Part shown: in pieces, positions 53,306 to 60,765 of the stretch
How the letters are laid out: each line of letters opens with the position of its first letter
Numbering within the stretch: position 1 is the stretch's first letter
Source: Planctomycetota bacterium
Lineage (GTDB): Bacteria; Planctomycetota; UBA1135; UBA2386
Direction: 5' to 3'
Assembly: GCA_019636245.1 (NCBI GenBank)
Contig: JAHBXX010000008.1
Span: forward strand, 78,243 to 142,242
DNA length: 64,000 nt
Translations under genes and position numbers: made by a program
Notes under the pieces: generated by a model
What the model was told of the DNA's origin: nothing
Database searches by the model: none
Seen by the model: only the letters and a program-made list of their open reading frames with translations

Positions 53306-53976
53306 GCCGAGGTGCCGCGGGCGGCGGGCTCCTCGTCGCGGTTGCCGTCGCGGTGCCGCTCGCAGAAGGCGTGCAACCCGGCCACGTCGCGCGGCAGCTC
53401 GGGGTGTCGCTGCAGCTGCGCCAGCAGCACGTCGACGGTTGCCTGCGTATCGGCCTCGGCCGAGTGCGCGCCCTCGAGTTCGCGACCGCAGTAGTGGCGG
53501 ACCGCGGCGCTCAGGTTGCGCGGGCCCATCAGGAAGCGGTCCCACGTCTTCTCGCAGGCGTTGAACAGGATCTTCACGTCGACCTGCCGCCGACCGTCGA
53601 GCGTGAACGCGATGCCGTGCCGGCGGCACTCCGCCAGCCACAGCGGCACGTCGTAGGCGATCTGGTTGAAGCCGGCGAGGTCGCTGTCGCCGAGGAAGGC
53701 GAGCAGTTCGTCGCCGAGCTTGCGCAGCGGTTGGGCCGGCTTCCGGCCGTTGTCGCCGAACAGGCCGCAGGCGTCGTTGGTGTGGATGCCGGTGACCTTG
53801 GTCGCGCCCTTGCTCATCGCGGCGAGGCCGGGGTTGACCGGCCGCACCAGCGCTTCGCGGCGGCCATCGGGATGCAGCCGCACGAACGCCAGTTCGACGA
53901 TGCGGTCGCGCTCGGTGTCGAGCCCGGTGGATTCGAAGTCGAGGAAGACGAGCGGGCGGGTGAGCTTCAGGATCAT
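53302..53976 (-). CDS. DEDDh 3'-5' exonuclease (RNase T/DnaQ-like)
   Basis: The 224-residue protein has ExoI LDFESTGLD (Asp13, Glu15), ExoII FNQIAYDVPLW with the family Asp, and ExoIII AHSAEADTQATVDVLLAQL containing the H-x4-D pair. These are the four acidic residues and histidine of DEDDh nucleases. Start ATG 53976 follows GGAG and places ExoI at the N-terminus; the open frame upstream is unrelated. It leads an operon with a thioesterase and a CPBP protease, an association with no obvious common pathway. Confidence 0.92.
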   Translation of the reverse strand: MILKLTRPLVFLDFESTGLDTERDRIVELAFVRLHPDGRREALVRPVNPGLAAMSKGATKVTGIHTNDACGLFGDNGRKPAQPLRKLGDELLAFLGDSDLAGFNQIAYDVPLWLAECRRHGIAFTLDGRRQVDVKILFNACEKTWDRFLMGPRNLSAAVRHYCGRELEGAHSAEADTQATVDVLLAQLQRHPELPRDVAGLHAFCERHRDGNRDEEPAARGTSA

Positions 53977-54094
53977 CGTCGAGCACTCCAGGCGCCGCGC
54001 AGGCTGACCGGCCTGCGACCGTTCGGGCGACGCCTCCAGCCCGGGCCATTCTGCGGTTGCCAGGTCGGCGAACAAGCCCTGGTTGCCTGCGTCC

Positions 54095-54649
54095 TCAGCG
54101 GCTGCCGACCCAGCGGGCGGCGAGCGGCTGCAGGCGCTGTCGCCAGGTGTCGACCGTGCCGCCGCTGCCCTCCAGCTCGGCGAACCGTTGCTGCCAACCA
54201 ATCTGCTCGTCGCCCGGCACGGCAGCATCCCAGGTCGGAAACAGCTCGCGCTCCTCGATCGCCTGCATGCGGGTGACCCGGCTGGCGAACGCGTTGGCGG
54301 CGTCGGCGAACCCGAGCCGCTCCTCCCGCGTGAGGTCGCCCGTCGGCTCCCAGAACAGCACGAGCGTGTGCAGCAGTTCGCGGACTTCGTCCTGCAACCG
54401 CACCAGGTCGCCCACGGTCGCCGCGGCGCGTTCCTCGCCGTACATCGCCACCAGCGGGCACAGGACCTCGCCTTCCTTGCGCATGTGCACCGCCAGCAGG
54501 AACTCGCGCAGGAACCGGAGCACCTCGGCGACGTCGTGGCCGGGGAACGAGCCGCCGCCGCGGACGTGGTCGGCGATGCCGTCCAGGATCGCCAGACCGA
54601 ATCCGGTCAGGGTGTGTTCGGCGCGCAGGGCGTCGGTCGGCCGCGGCAT
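54095..54649 (-). CDS. Hemerythrin HHE-domain protein
   Basis: The 184-residue all-helical protein has metal-ligand spacing of the hemerythrin type: AEHTLTGFG near the N-terminus, FLLAVHMRKEGEVLCPLV (H..E), and IEERELFPTWD. Such cytoplasmic proteins bind a di-iron centre and sense or carry oxygen, or repair iron-sulfur clusters. Start ATG 54649; longer in-frame options exist but carry no domain sequence. It is divergent from the small SOS-type gene at 54815. Confidence 0.85.
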   Translation of the reverse strand: MPRPTDALRAEHTLTGFGLAILDGIADHVRGGGSFPGHDVAEVLRFLREFLLAVHMRKEGEVLCPLVAMYGEERAAATVGDLVRLQDEVRELLHTLVLFWEPTGDLTREERLGFADAANAFASRVTRMQAIEERELFPTWDAAVPGDEQIGWQQRFAELEGSGGTVDTWRQRLQPLAARWVGSR

Positions 54650-54756
54650 TCGCTTCGTCGTCGGGGGGTGGCGGTGGAACGATCCGACCATCCCTGGGGA
54701 AACCGCTGCCGCGCGGCAGGATTTCGGTCGGGCTGCCCCGTCGTTCCTCACCGGGC

Positions 54757-54784
54757 TTGACAGGAGCGAACAAATCGCTAACCT
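54757..54784 (+). promoter_or_regulatory. Sigma-70 promoter of the small-ORF/lexA operon
   Basis: A perfect TTGACA (54757-54762) is followed after 16 bp by TAACCT (54779-54784). It is one of the few AT-richer spots in this region, 31 bp before the ATG at 54815. The -10 is itself part of a repeat array that looks like LexA half-sites. Confidence 0.55.
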
Positions 54785-54823
54785 GGCACGAACTTCGACC
54801 AAACAGAGGTTCGCATGCAGTTC
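54768..54823. promoter_or_regulatory. Candidate LexA operator array (11-bp-phased half-sites)
   Basis: Four half-sites occur at exact 11-bp steps: GAAC (54768), TAAC (54779), GAAC (54790) and AAAC (54801), each separated by 7 bp. Immediately after, in the opposite sense, GTTC (54809) and GTTC (54820) are also 7 bp apart. GTTC-N7-GTTC (equivalently GAAC-N7-GAAC) is the established LexA box of Alphaproteobacteria. The array covers the promoter spacer, the -10, the predicted start and the ATG of the small gene. Confidence 0.6.
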
Positions 54824-55063
54824 GCTCCCGCCGCCGTTCCGACCGAAGCCAAGGCCACCTTCGTCCGTCGCCGCGGGGCGGCCGGGCGCTCCCTCCACCC
54901 GGGCGCCCCCGTCCGGGCGCTGGCGGCTCCGGCGACGAGCGGCGGTCCGCTCCGGGCCGCCGCCGGCAAGTCGTTTGCCCGAAAGCGCATCGAACATGCT
55001 GCCGAGCTGGCAGGCGCCGCTATCATGCTGGTCGTGTTCCTGGCGGTGGCGGTGCTGGCGTGA
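54815..55063 (+). CDS. Small tail-anchored protein upstream of lexA, candidate SOS effector
   Basis: The 82-residue protein has a basic, proline/alanine-rich N-terminal part, a KSFARKRIEH segment, and a single C-terminal membrane span (AGAAIMLVVFLAVAVLA) ending at the last residue. The start is well supported: AGAGG lies 5 bp before ATG 54815, and a perfect -35 hexamer stands upstream. It precedes lexA by 97 bp and would be controlled by the same operator array. Small membrane proteins next to lexA in other phyla (YneA, SidA-type) block cell division during DNA damage. That role here is inference; I recognise no family. Confidence 0.65.
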   Translation: MQFAPAAVPTEAKATFVRRRGAAGRSLHPGAPVRALAAPATSGGPLRAAAGKSFARKRIEHAAELAGAAIMLVVFLAVAVLA

Positions 55064-55097
55064 GCGGGCTGCAGGTCCGAGTCCATCGGGCCGGGTC

Positions 55098-55112
55098 GAA
55101 CACCGGCCAAAC
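55098..55112. promoter_or_regulatory. Second candidate LexA half-site pair upstream of lexA
   Basis: GAAC (55098-55101), seven bases, AAAC (55109-55112) repeats the arrangement seen at 54790-54804. It lies 49 bp before the lexA GTG, as expected for autoregulation from a promoter internal to the operon. Being a single degenerate pair, it is weaker than the first array. Confidence 0.4.
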
Positions 55113-55160
55113 CCCGGGTCCGTCGTTCCCGATTCCATTGCCGAGGGGAGGGTTCCTGCC

Positions 55161-55784
55161 GTGAAGCTGATGCTTACGGAGAAGCAGATCCGCGTGCTGC
55201 GCTACTTCCGCGACTACCGGCGCGACCGGGGCATCGCCCCGACCCTGGACGAGGCGGCGCAGGCCTTGGGGGTCAGCAAGATCACCATCCACGAGCACCT
55301 CAACCAGCTGACCCGCAAAGGCGCGATCCATCGCGACCGCGCCAAGGCGCGTGCGGTGGCGATCCTGCACGACCCGGACGCGGAGGACGGCCCGGTGCTC
55401 CAGCCGGTGACGACGCTGCCCCTGGTCGGCACGATCGCGGCCGGCAGTCCGATCGAGGCCCTCGAGAACCGCGAGGACGTGAGCCTGACCGAGCTCGTGC
55501 CCACGGGCGACCGGATCTACCTGCTGAAGGTGCGCGGCAAGTCGATGATCGAGGACCACATCGACGATGGCGATCTCGTGGTCGTCGAGCGGCGGGAGAC
55601 GGCGAACGATGGCGACATCGTCGTCGCCATCCTCGACGACGAGGAGGCGACGCTGAAGCGCTTCTACCGCGAACCCAACGGCACCATCCGGCTGCAGCCC
55701 GCCAACTCGGCGATGGAGCCGATCTACACCACCCGGGTGCAGGTGCGCGGCGTCGTTCGCGGCGTGATCAGACGCTTCCGCTGA
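55161..55784 (+). CDS. lexA: LexA SOS repressor
   Basis: The 207-residue protein has a winged helix (LTEKQIRVLRYFRDYRRDRG, PTLDEAAQALGVSKITIHEHL), the cleavage site Ala94-Gly95 in TIAAGSPIEA, catalytic Ser128 in VRGKSMIEDHIDDGD, and Lys166 in ATLKRFYR. This is the full set for RecA-stimulated self-cleavage. The recognition helix (VSKITIHEHLNQL) differs from the E. coli one, in line with a different operator. Start GTG 55161 with GGAGGG upstream; ATG 55170 is possible. Confidence 0.95.
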   Translation: MKLMLTEKQIRVLRYFRDYRRDRGIAPTLDEAAQALGVSKITIHEHLNQLTRKGAIHRDRAKARAVAILHDPDAEDGPVLQPVTTLPLVGTIAAGSPIEALENREDVSLTELVPTGDRIYLLKVRGKSMIEDHIDDGDLVVVERRETANDGDIVVAILDDEEATLKRFYREPNGTIRLQPANSAMEPIYTTRVQVRGVVRGVIRRFR

Positions 55785-55860
55785 GGCCGGCGGCGTTGGT
55801 GGCGCTGGCGGCGCCCAGCGCGCGAGCCGCCGGGTCCTCTTCGCCCTACACTGGTCGCCG

Positions 55861-56106
55861 ATGGGCACGCCGCCAGGACGCAAGCAACCCGGACCGTTCG
55901 TCGACGACTGCGCGGCCGGCAAGTACGCCTGGTGCCGCTGCGCGCACAGTGCGACCTACCCCTACTGCGACGGCGCCCACCGCGGCAGCGGCATCACGCC
56001 GCTGAAGGTCGTCTTCGAGCGCAGCTGCCGCGTGGCGTGGTGCGCGTGCGGCGGCACGGGCACGCCGCCCTTCTGCGACGGTTCGCACCGACGCTCGCCC
56101 GCGTGA
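55861..56106 (+). CDS. Double CDGSH iron-sulfur protein
   Basis: The 81-residue protein has two complete CDGSH motifs. The first uses Cys25, Cys27, Cys36 and His40 (CRCAHS...PYCDGAH), the second Cys61, Cys63, Cys72 and His76 (CACGGT...PFCDGSH). Each would bind one [2Fe-2S] cluster by three Cys and one His. Small soluble tandem-CDGSH proteins are thought to handle electrons or clusters. It stands alone between lexA and a convergent peptidase gene. Confidence 0.93.
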   Translation: MGTPPGRKQPGPFVDDCAAGKYAWCRCAHSATYPYCDGAHRGSGITPLKVVFERSCRVAWCACGGTGTPPFCDGSHRRSPA

Positions 56107-56142
56107 CGAACCGCGGCTTCGAAGGTCGGCCTCGGCCGCGCC

Positions 56143-57939
56143 TCACGAGGGGGCTGCGGCGCGTTGCGCGGTGCCGTCCTCGGGACCGAGCCAGGCGTCG
56201 CGCAGGCGCACCTGTGCCGACGTGGCTTCCGCATCGATCTGCAGCGAGGTGGTGCCGCGGCCGGTGCGCGGGCGGGCCACGAGCTGCGTGATGACGCCGC
56301 GGCGGCTGACGAGCACGTCGAGGATCGCGTCGGGGCGGGCTGCAGCCTGCCAGACCTCGGCCCAGCGGGCGGCGTCGACGCGCAGGCCTTGCACCGCGAG
56401 GATCTCGTCGCCCGGTGCGACACCGGCCTCGTCGGCGGGCGAACCGCGTTCGACCGAAGCGACCAGCGTGCCGCCCGCGGCGAACGCCACCCCGAAGTGC
56501 GGCCGGTCGCTCGGCTCGAGGCGCAGGCGGATGCCGGCGATGGCCAGCACGGCGCCGAAGTCCGGTTCGAGCGGCCCGTCGACCAGCTCCGCCAGGCGCT
56601 GCACGGCGGCCGGTCCGCCGACGCCCTGCACGGCCGCATCGACGTCCTGCCGGGTGTAGCCGCGGCCGCGTTGGTGGGTGATGGCGTAGAGCCGACGCAC
56701 CACGTCGTCGAGGCCGACCTCGCCGGCCGAGCGCTGGCGCAGGAACAGGTCGAGGCACAGGGCCGCCAGGGCGCCGTTGGCGTAGTAGTTCTGCGACGAG
56801 TTGCGGGTGTTGGCGTCCGGTCGGTAGAGCCGGATCCACGCATCGAAGCTCGACTCCGACAGCGACAGCTCCCGTCGCCCCGGCGCCGCCCACAGCGCAT
56901 CGATGTTCCTGGCCACGATCGCGAGGTAGTCCTCGCGGCGCAGCAGTCCGGCCCGCCGGCAGAGCAGGTCGTCGTAGTAGGCGGTCCAACCCTCGACCAG
57001 CCACAGCAGCGACGTGTGGTTCTCGGCCTCGTAGTCGTAGCGCCAGAAGTCGACCGGCCGCATCCGCTTGCCGTTCCAGGCGTGGAACAGTTCGTGCGCC
57101 GCGAGGCCGAGGAACTCGCGGTAGCCCTTGGCCGACGCGAAGGCCGTGCGCGACGCGAGCAGGGTGGTCGAGTCCGCGTGCTCGAGGCCGCCATGACCCT
57201 CGGCGGTGAACAGGCACAGGAACAGGTAGCGTGAGTACGGCAGCGGTCCGCCGAACACCGCGCGCGCGGCGACGGCGAGCCGCGTCAGGTCGTCGCACAG
57301 GTGCGGCGGCGCCGCGACACCCGCGAGGCCGTCCAGCACGATGCCGTGCGGGACTCCGTCGACCTGCCAGTCGCGCCGCTCGAACGACCCGACCAGGCAT
57401 GGTGCGTCCATCGCCGCGTCGAGGTCGGCGGCGAGCAGCGTCGTCGTCGCCGTGTCGGCCTGGCCGGCCTCGCCGTCGGCGGCGGCCTCGCGCGGCAGGC
57501 TGCAGGCCACTCGCCAGTCGTGGCGATGCACGACGCGGATGCGGGCTCGGCAGTCGGGTTTGCCCACCGGCCACAGCAGCAGGCAGGCGTGGTTCCAGAA
57601 CGCGTGCTCGGCGGTGACGTCCGCGGTGCGCACCGTCAACTCGTGGGCGTGCACCCGGTACTCGAGCCGCACGCGGCGGGTTGTCCGGCCGGGCGCGACC
57701 TCGAACCGGTTCTTGCTCGTCTTCCGGCACGCCAGCGCGCTGCCGTCGGCTGCGTCCACCGCCCGAACGCGCCCCAGGTGCCGCGCGAACTCGCGGATCA
57801 GGTAGCTGCCGGGAGTCCACGTCGGCAGGAACAACTCCAGCGGCGCCGGCGCTGGCGTCGCCGCCAGGTCGAGTTCGAGCGCCACCAGGACCTCGCGCCG
57901 TTCGGGGCGGGTGACGTCGAGACGGAAGTCGAGCAGCAC
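56143..57939 (-). CDS. M61 family aminopeptidase with PDZ domain
   Basis: The 598-residue protein has the N-terminal beta domain ([21 protein letters not shown], 34-54), GGLEHADST (250-258), the zinc site HELFH (282-286) with the third ligand Glu317 in VEGWTAYY, and a C-terminal PDZ ([19 protein letters not shown], about 495). These features define glycyl aminopeptidase-like M61 enzymes. No signal peptide is visible at the chosen GTG 57939 start, so the location is uncertain. It lies 57 bp downstream of tRNA-Arg on the same strand. Confidence 0.92.
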   Translation of the reverse strand: MLLDFRLDVTRPERREVLVALELDLAATPAPAPLELFLPTWTPGSYLIREFARHLGRVRAVDAADGSALACRKTSKNRFEVAPGRTTRRVRLEYRVHAHELTVRTADVTAEHAFWNHACLLLWPVGKPDCRARIRVVHRHDWRVACSLPREAAADGEAGQADTATTTLLAADLDAAMDAPCLVGSFERRDWQVDGVPHGIVLDGLAGVAAPPHLCDDLTRLAVAARAVFGGPLPYSRYLFLCLFTAEGHGGLEHADSTTLLASRTAFASAKGYREFLGLAAHELFHAWNGKRMRPVDFWRYDYEAENHTSLLWLVEGWTAYYDDLLCRRAGLLRREDYLAIVARNIDALWAAPGRRELSLSESSFDAWIRLYRPDANTRNSSQNYYANGALAALCLDLFLRQRSAGEVGLDDVVRRLYAITHQRGRGYTRQDVDAAVQGVGGPAAVQRLAELVDGPLEPDFGAVLAIAGIRLRLEPSDRPHFGVAFAAGGTLVASVERGSPADEAGVAPGDEILAVQGLRVDAARWAEVWQAAARPDAILDVLVSRRGVITQLVARPRTGRGTTSLQIDAEATSAQVRLRDAWLGPEDGTAQRAAAPS

Positions 57940-57996
57940 CGTGGTGTCCGAGAGTCGATGCCGCGGGGCGGGCCTGCCGTTGCTCCGGAGGGGAAA

Positions 57997-58073
57997 TGGT
58001 ACGCCCGAGAGGAGTCGAACCTCTGACCTACGGCTTCGGAGGCCGTCGCTCTATCCAACTGAGCTACGGGCGC
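57997..58073 (-). tRNA. tRNA-Arg (anticodon CCG)
   Basis: On the minus strand the 7-bp acceptor GCGCCCG pairs with CGGGCGT (first pair G-U). The D arm is GCTC/GAGC, the anticodon stem ACGGC/GCCGT encloses loop CTCCGAA (anticodon CCG), and the T arm AGAGG/CCTCT has TTCGACT. Discriminator A and an encoded CCA complete 77 nt. CGG is a frequent arginine codon in such a GC-rich genome. Confidence 0.95.
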
Positions 58074-58336
58074 GCAGCGGGCCCCGCGTCTTAGCGAGAC
58101 GGCCCCGGAAACACAACCAGCCGGTCGCGGCACCTGCCCATGCCAGGGGGCCGGCCCAAGACCGGCGCGGCGCTCGCGCGGACGCCAGGCTGGGGGGGGC
58201 GGGCACGGCCTCGCCTGCCGGCGTGGCCCCGTTGCCCCTGCAGCATCGGCGTGGTCCAATCTCGGGCCGGTAACCGTCGCGGCGAAACCCCCTCGCCGTG
58301 CACGGCTAGTCCTTCTGTCCGGTTCGCTGCGTCCCG

Positions 58337-59224
58337 ATGGTCGGAAGCAAGAAGGTCCTGCTGCTCGCGCTGGGCATCGCTGGTGCATTCACCGCCTGGC
58401 GGTTGGGTGAGGCCCCGCCGTCGCTTGCCGCCTCGGTGGTCGATCCGCTGCTCGATTCCGACGGGGACTTCCTGCCCGATGTCGTCGAGTGGGTGGTGAT
58501 GACGAGCGCCGCCAACCCGGACACCGACGGCGACGGCATCGGCGACTTCGTGGAGGTCGTGCAGCGTGGCAGGCCGCGCCATCCCGACGAGCCCGTGGCG
58601 CTCGACCACGAGATGCGCGTCGTCGTCACGGCGGCGCCGGCCGGCAGCGGCGACCAGACCTCCTGGATGCACCTGCTGGTGCGCTTCGCCTGCACCGATC
58701 CGCCGATAGGCAGCTTCTCGGTCTGGTTCGAATCGCCCTGGGCGCCGGGTCTTCGCCTGCCGATCGAGAGCCTGTTCTTGTATGCGGACGTCGCCACGCT
58801 CACCACGGCGACCGAGGGCATCTGGCTGCGGGCGTCGGTTCCCCTGGTTTCGACGTCGATGCTGCAGGCGCTGCTGCCGTGCGGCATCTTCGCCGAGGCC
58901 TCGATCGGCGGCCACATGCTGCGGACGGGCGTGAAGCTGGTGGACATCCAGGGCACGATCGCCAGCTTGGTGCCCTTCCAGCGCCGCGAGCGCTCCCGCT
59001 TCGCCGTGCAGAGCATCGCTGCGCCGGTCTCCCTCGACGCCGCCACCAACAAGGTCTGCGTGCTCGACCTGGCGGAAGTCGGTTCCGGGCCCGGCGGCAC
59101 GGTCTACGAGGTCGTCGCCGCCGACTGCGAGGACTGCAACGAACTCGAGTGCGGCGTCGGCTGCAGCCAATCGCTCGGCTGGATCCTGACGATCCCGGGT
59201 GGCCTGTCGGCACTCGGCACCTGA
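58337..59224 (+). CDS. Exported protein with thrombospondin type-3 calcium-binding repeats
   Basis: The 295-residue protein has a signal/anchor (VLLLALGIAGAFTAWRL), two TSP3-type loops (DSDGDFLPDVVE, about 41-52; NPDTDGDGIGDFVE, about 60-73) and a C-terminal beta-rich domain with cysteines near the end (DCEDCNELECGVGC). The Asp-rich loops bind calcium. Start ATG 58337. Extracytoplasmic structural or binding role likely; no enzyme motif. Confidence 0.85.
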   Translation: MVGSKKVLLLALGIAGAFTAWRLGEAPPSLAASVVDPLLDSDGDFLPDVVEWVVMTSAANPDTDGDGIGDFVEVVQRGRPRHPDEPVALDHEMRVVVTAAPAGSGDQTSWMHLLVRFACTDPPIGSFSVWFESPWAPGLRLPIESLFLYADVATLTTATEGIWLRASVPLVSTSMLQALLPCGIFAEASIGGHMLRTGVKLVDIQGTIASLVPFQRRERSRFAVQSIAAPVSLDAATNKVCVLDLAEVGSGPGGTVYEVVAADCEDCNELECGVGCSQSLGWILTIPGGLSALGT

Positions 59225-59229
59225 GTTCG

Positions 59230-59245
59230 ACGGCCGTGCGGCCGT
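59230..59245 (+). terminator. Hairpin after the TSP3 gene
   Basis: ACGGCCG (59230-59236) and CGGCCGT (59239-59245) form a perfect 7-bp stem with a 2-nt loop, 5 bp after the stop. No T-run, so terminator function is only suggested. Confidence 0.35.
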
Positions 59246-59399
59246 GCGGCCGGGTGCAGGCCATCGGCCCACGCCTGCTGTCGGCGGCCCTCGGGTGGTG
59301 GGGCCATGGCATCCGCCCATGACCACTCATGTCTTTTCGCCGCAGCGGGATGCGGTCGCCGACCGATGGCCGCAATTCGATTCGAGGCGGGCTTAACAG

Positions 59400-59428
59400 G
59401 GAACCCAACCCGGTCTCCCCAACGTCTG
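59400..59428 (+). promoter_or_regulatory. Candidate ECF-sigma promoter of the sigma/anti-sigma operon
   Basis: GGAACC (59400-59405), 17-bp spacer, CGTCTG (59423-59428). GGAAC with CGTC at 16-17 bp is the classic group-IV (sigma-E type) promoter. It lies directly before the ECF sigma gene, suggesting autoregulation. Transcription would start at about 59435, which is the GTG codon itself. Confidence 0.5.
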
Positions 59429-59434
59429 TGCCCC

Positions 59435-60064
59435 GTGGAAATCCTGCGCGATCCCGATGCCGAGCTCGTGTCGGCCTGCCGCCAGCCGGACAGCGAGGGT
59501 TTCGAGTCGGCGTTCGAGGCCCTGTTCTGCAAGTACCGGGAACGCGCCTATGCGATCGCCTTCCGGATCACCGGCAACTCGGTGGACGCCCTGGACGTGG
59601 TGCAGGACAGCTTCGCGCTCGTCTTCCGCAAGCTCGGGGGGTTCCGCGGTGGGTCGCTGTTCAGCACCTGGTTGTTCCGCATCGTGGTGAACTGCAGCAT
59701 CGACCACCGTCGGCGGACGGGGCTGCGGCCCGAATCGGGCCGGCTCCTGCCGCGCGATGCGGCCGCCCTCGAGCCCGTGGACGAAGCGCCGAATCCGCGG
59801 GAACGCGCCGCCGCCCGGGAACTCGGCGACCAGGTGCAGGCCGCGATCTCGCAGCTCAGTCCCAAGCTCCGGGTCATCCTGGCGCTGCGCTACCTCGAGG
59901 ACATGTCCTACGACGACCTGGCGGCGACCCTCGGTGTCTCGCTGGGCACCGTGAAGTCCCGTCTGGCGCGGGCCCACCTCGCCCTGGAGCAGGTGGTGCG
60001 CCAGCGATTCCCCCAACTCGATCTCGGCGGAACCGGCGCCGATCCGCTCGGAGGTGTCGGATGA
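59435..60064 (+). CDS. ECF-type RNA polymerase sigma factor
   Basis: The 209-residue protein has region 2 (FCKYRERAYAIAFRITGNSV, ALDVVQDSFALVFRKLGGF, FSTWLFRIVVNCSIDHRRR) and region 4 (LSPKLRVILALRYLEDMSYD, DLAATLGVSLGTVKSRLARA). It lacks regions 1 and 3, as in ECF factors of the RpoE group. The start is set at GTG 59435: no ribosome site is visible, and the promoter above would give a leaderless message. Longer in-frame starts (59306, 59366) add sequence unlike the family. The anti-sigma gene overlaps its stop. Confidence 0.9.
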   Translation: MEILRDPDAELVSACRQPDSEGFESAFEALFCKYRERAYAIAFRITGNSVDALDVVQDSFALVFRKLGGFRGGSLFSTWLFRIVVNCSIDHRRRTGLRPESGRLLPRDAAALEPVDEAPNPRERAAARELGDQVQAAISQLSPKLRVILALRYLEDMSYDDLAATLGVSLGTVKSRLARAHLALEQVVRQRFPQLDLGGTGADPLGGVG

Positions 60065-60690
60065 CGACGGCCCAAGGCCAGAGCCCTGGCGGTGCCGGCT
60101 GCCGCGAGGTGCTGCGCGAAGTCCTGGCGACCGAGGAACCGCTGCGCCCTGGGTTGCAGGCGCACCTGGATGGGTGCGCCTTCTGTCGGGCGCGGTGGCG
60201 TGCGGCCAGGGCCCTGTCGCCATGGCTGCGCCAGCGACCGCCGGTCACGGCGGCACCCGATCTCCTGGCCGGCGTCTACGAGCGCGCCATCGAGGCCGCC
60301 GAGCGGGCGCCGGCCGCCAGACTGCTGGCGAGCGCGGTGCCGCCGCCGGCGACCGATCTCGACGCCGCGGCATGGCCCGATTCGCTGCTGGAATCCGACC
60401 TGGCTCGCGACGTGGTCGCCATGCCCCCGGCGGCCGGCGAAGTGTCCTGGGCGCGCGTGCGGACGGGCATCCTCGACCAGGTCGCGCAGCGGTCGGGATC
60501 GCCGCGGCGCCGCCCCTGGTGGATCGGTGTCGCTGGCGCGGCTGCCGTTGCCAGCCTGGTGTTCCTGGTGGGCCGCGAGCCGAGTGGGCCGGTGCCGACG
60601 ATCACCTTCCAGGATCTCGATCGCCTGCCGGCCGGCGGGGCGCTGCCCGGCGTCGACTTCGCCGTGGTCCGGCAGGGAGCGACCCGATGA
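60061..60690 (+). CDS. Membrane anti-sigma factor with zinc-finger motif
   Basis: The 209-residue protein has a zinc anti-sigma motif H35-x3-C39-x2-C42 (HLDGCAFC) in a short N-terminal domain, a long linker and one membrane span (WWIGVAGAAAVASLVFLVG, about 160-178). About 30 periplasmic residues follow. It would hold the ECF factor at the membrane until a periplasmic signal triggers release. ATG overlaps the sigma stop (ATGA). Confidence 0.88.
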   Translation: MTTAQGQSPGGAGCREVLREVLATEEPLRPGLQAHLDGCAFCRARWRAARALSPWLRQRPPVTAAPDLLAGVYERAIEAAERAPAARLLASAVPPPATDLDAAAWPDSLLESDLARDVVAMPPAAGEVSWARVRTGILDQVAQRSGSPRRRPWWIGVAGAAAVASLVFLVGREPSGPVPTITFQDLDRLPAGGALPGVDFAVVRQGATR

Positions 60691-60765
60691 CCTGCCGGAT
60701 CCCGCCCATGCCCCGCCTTTTGCCGACCGCCTGCTTCGAATAGACCTCTGGATCTCCCGCCTGCC

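Noticed and set aside
58090..58336. Possible riboswitch or small RNA between the tRNA and the TSP3 gene, including a G-run near 58190
   Set aside because: I could not fold it into any known riboswitch consensus, and no promoter-terminator pair is visible.
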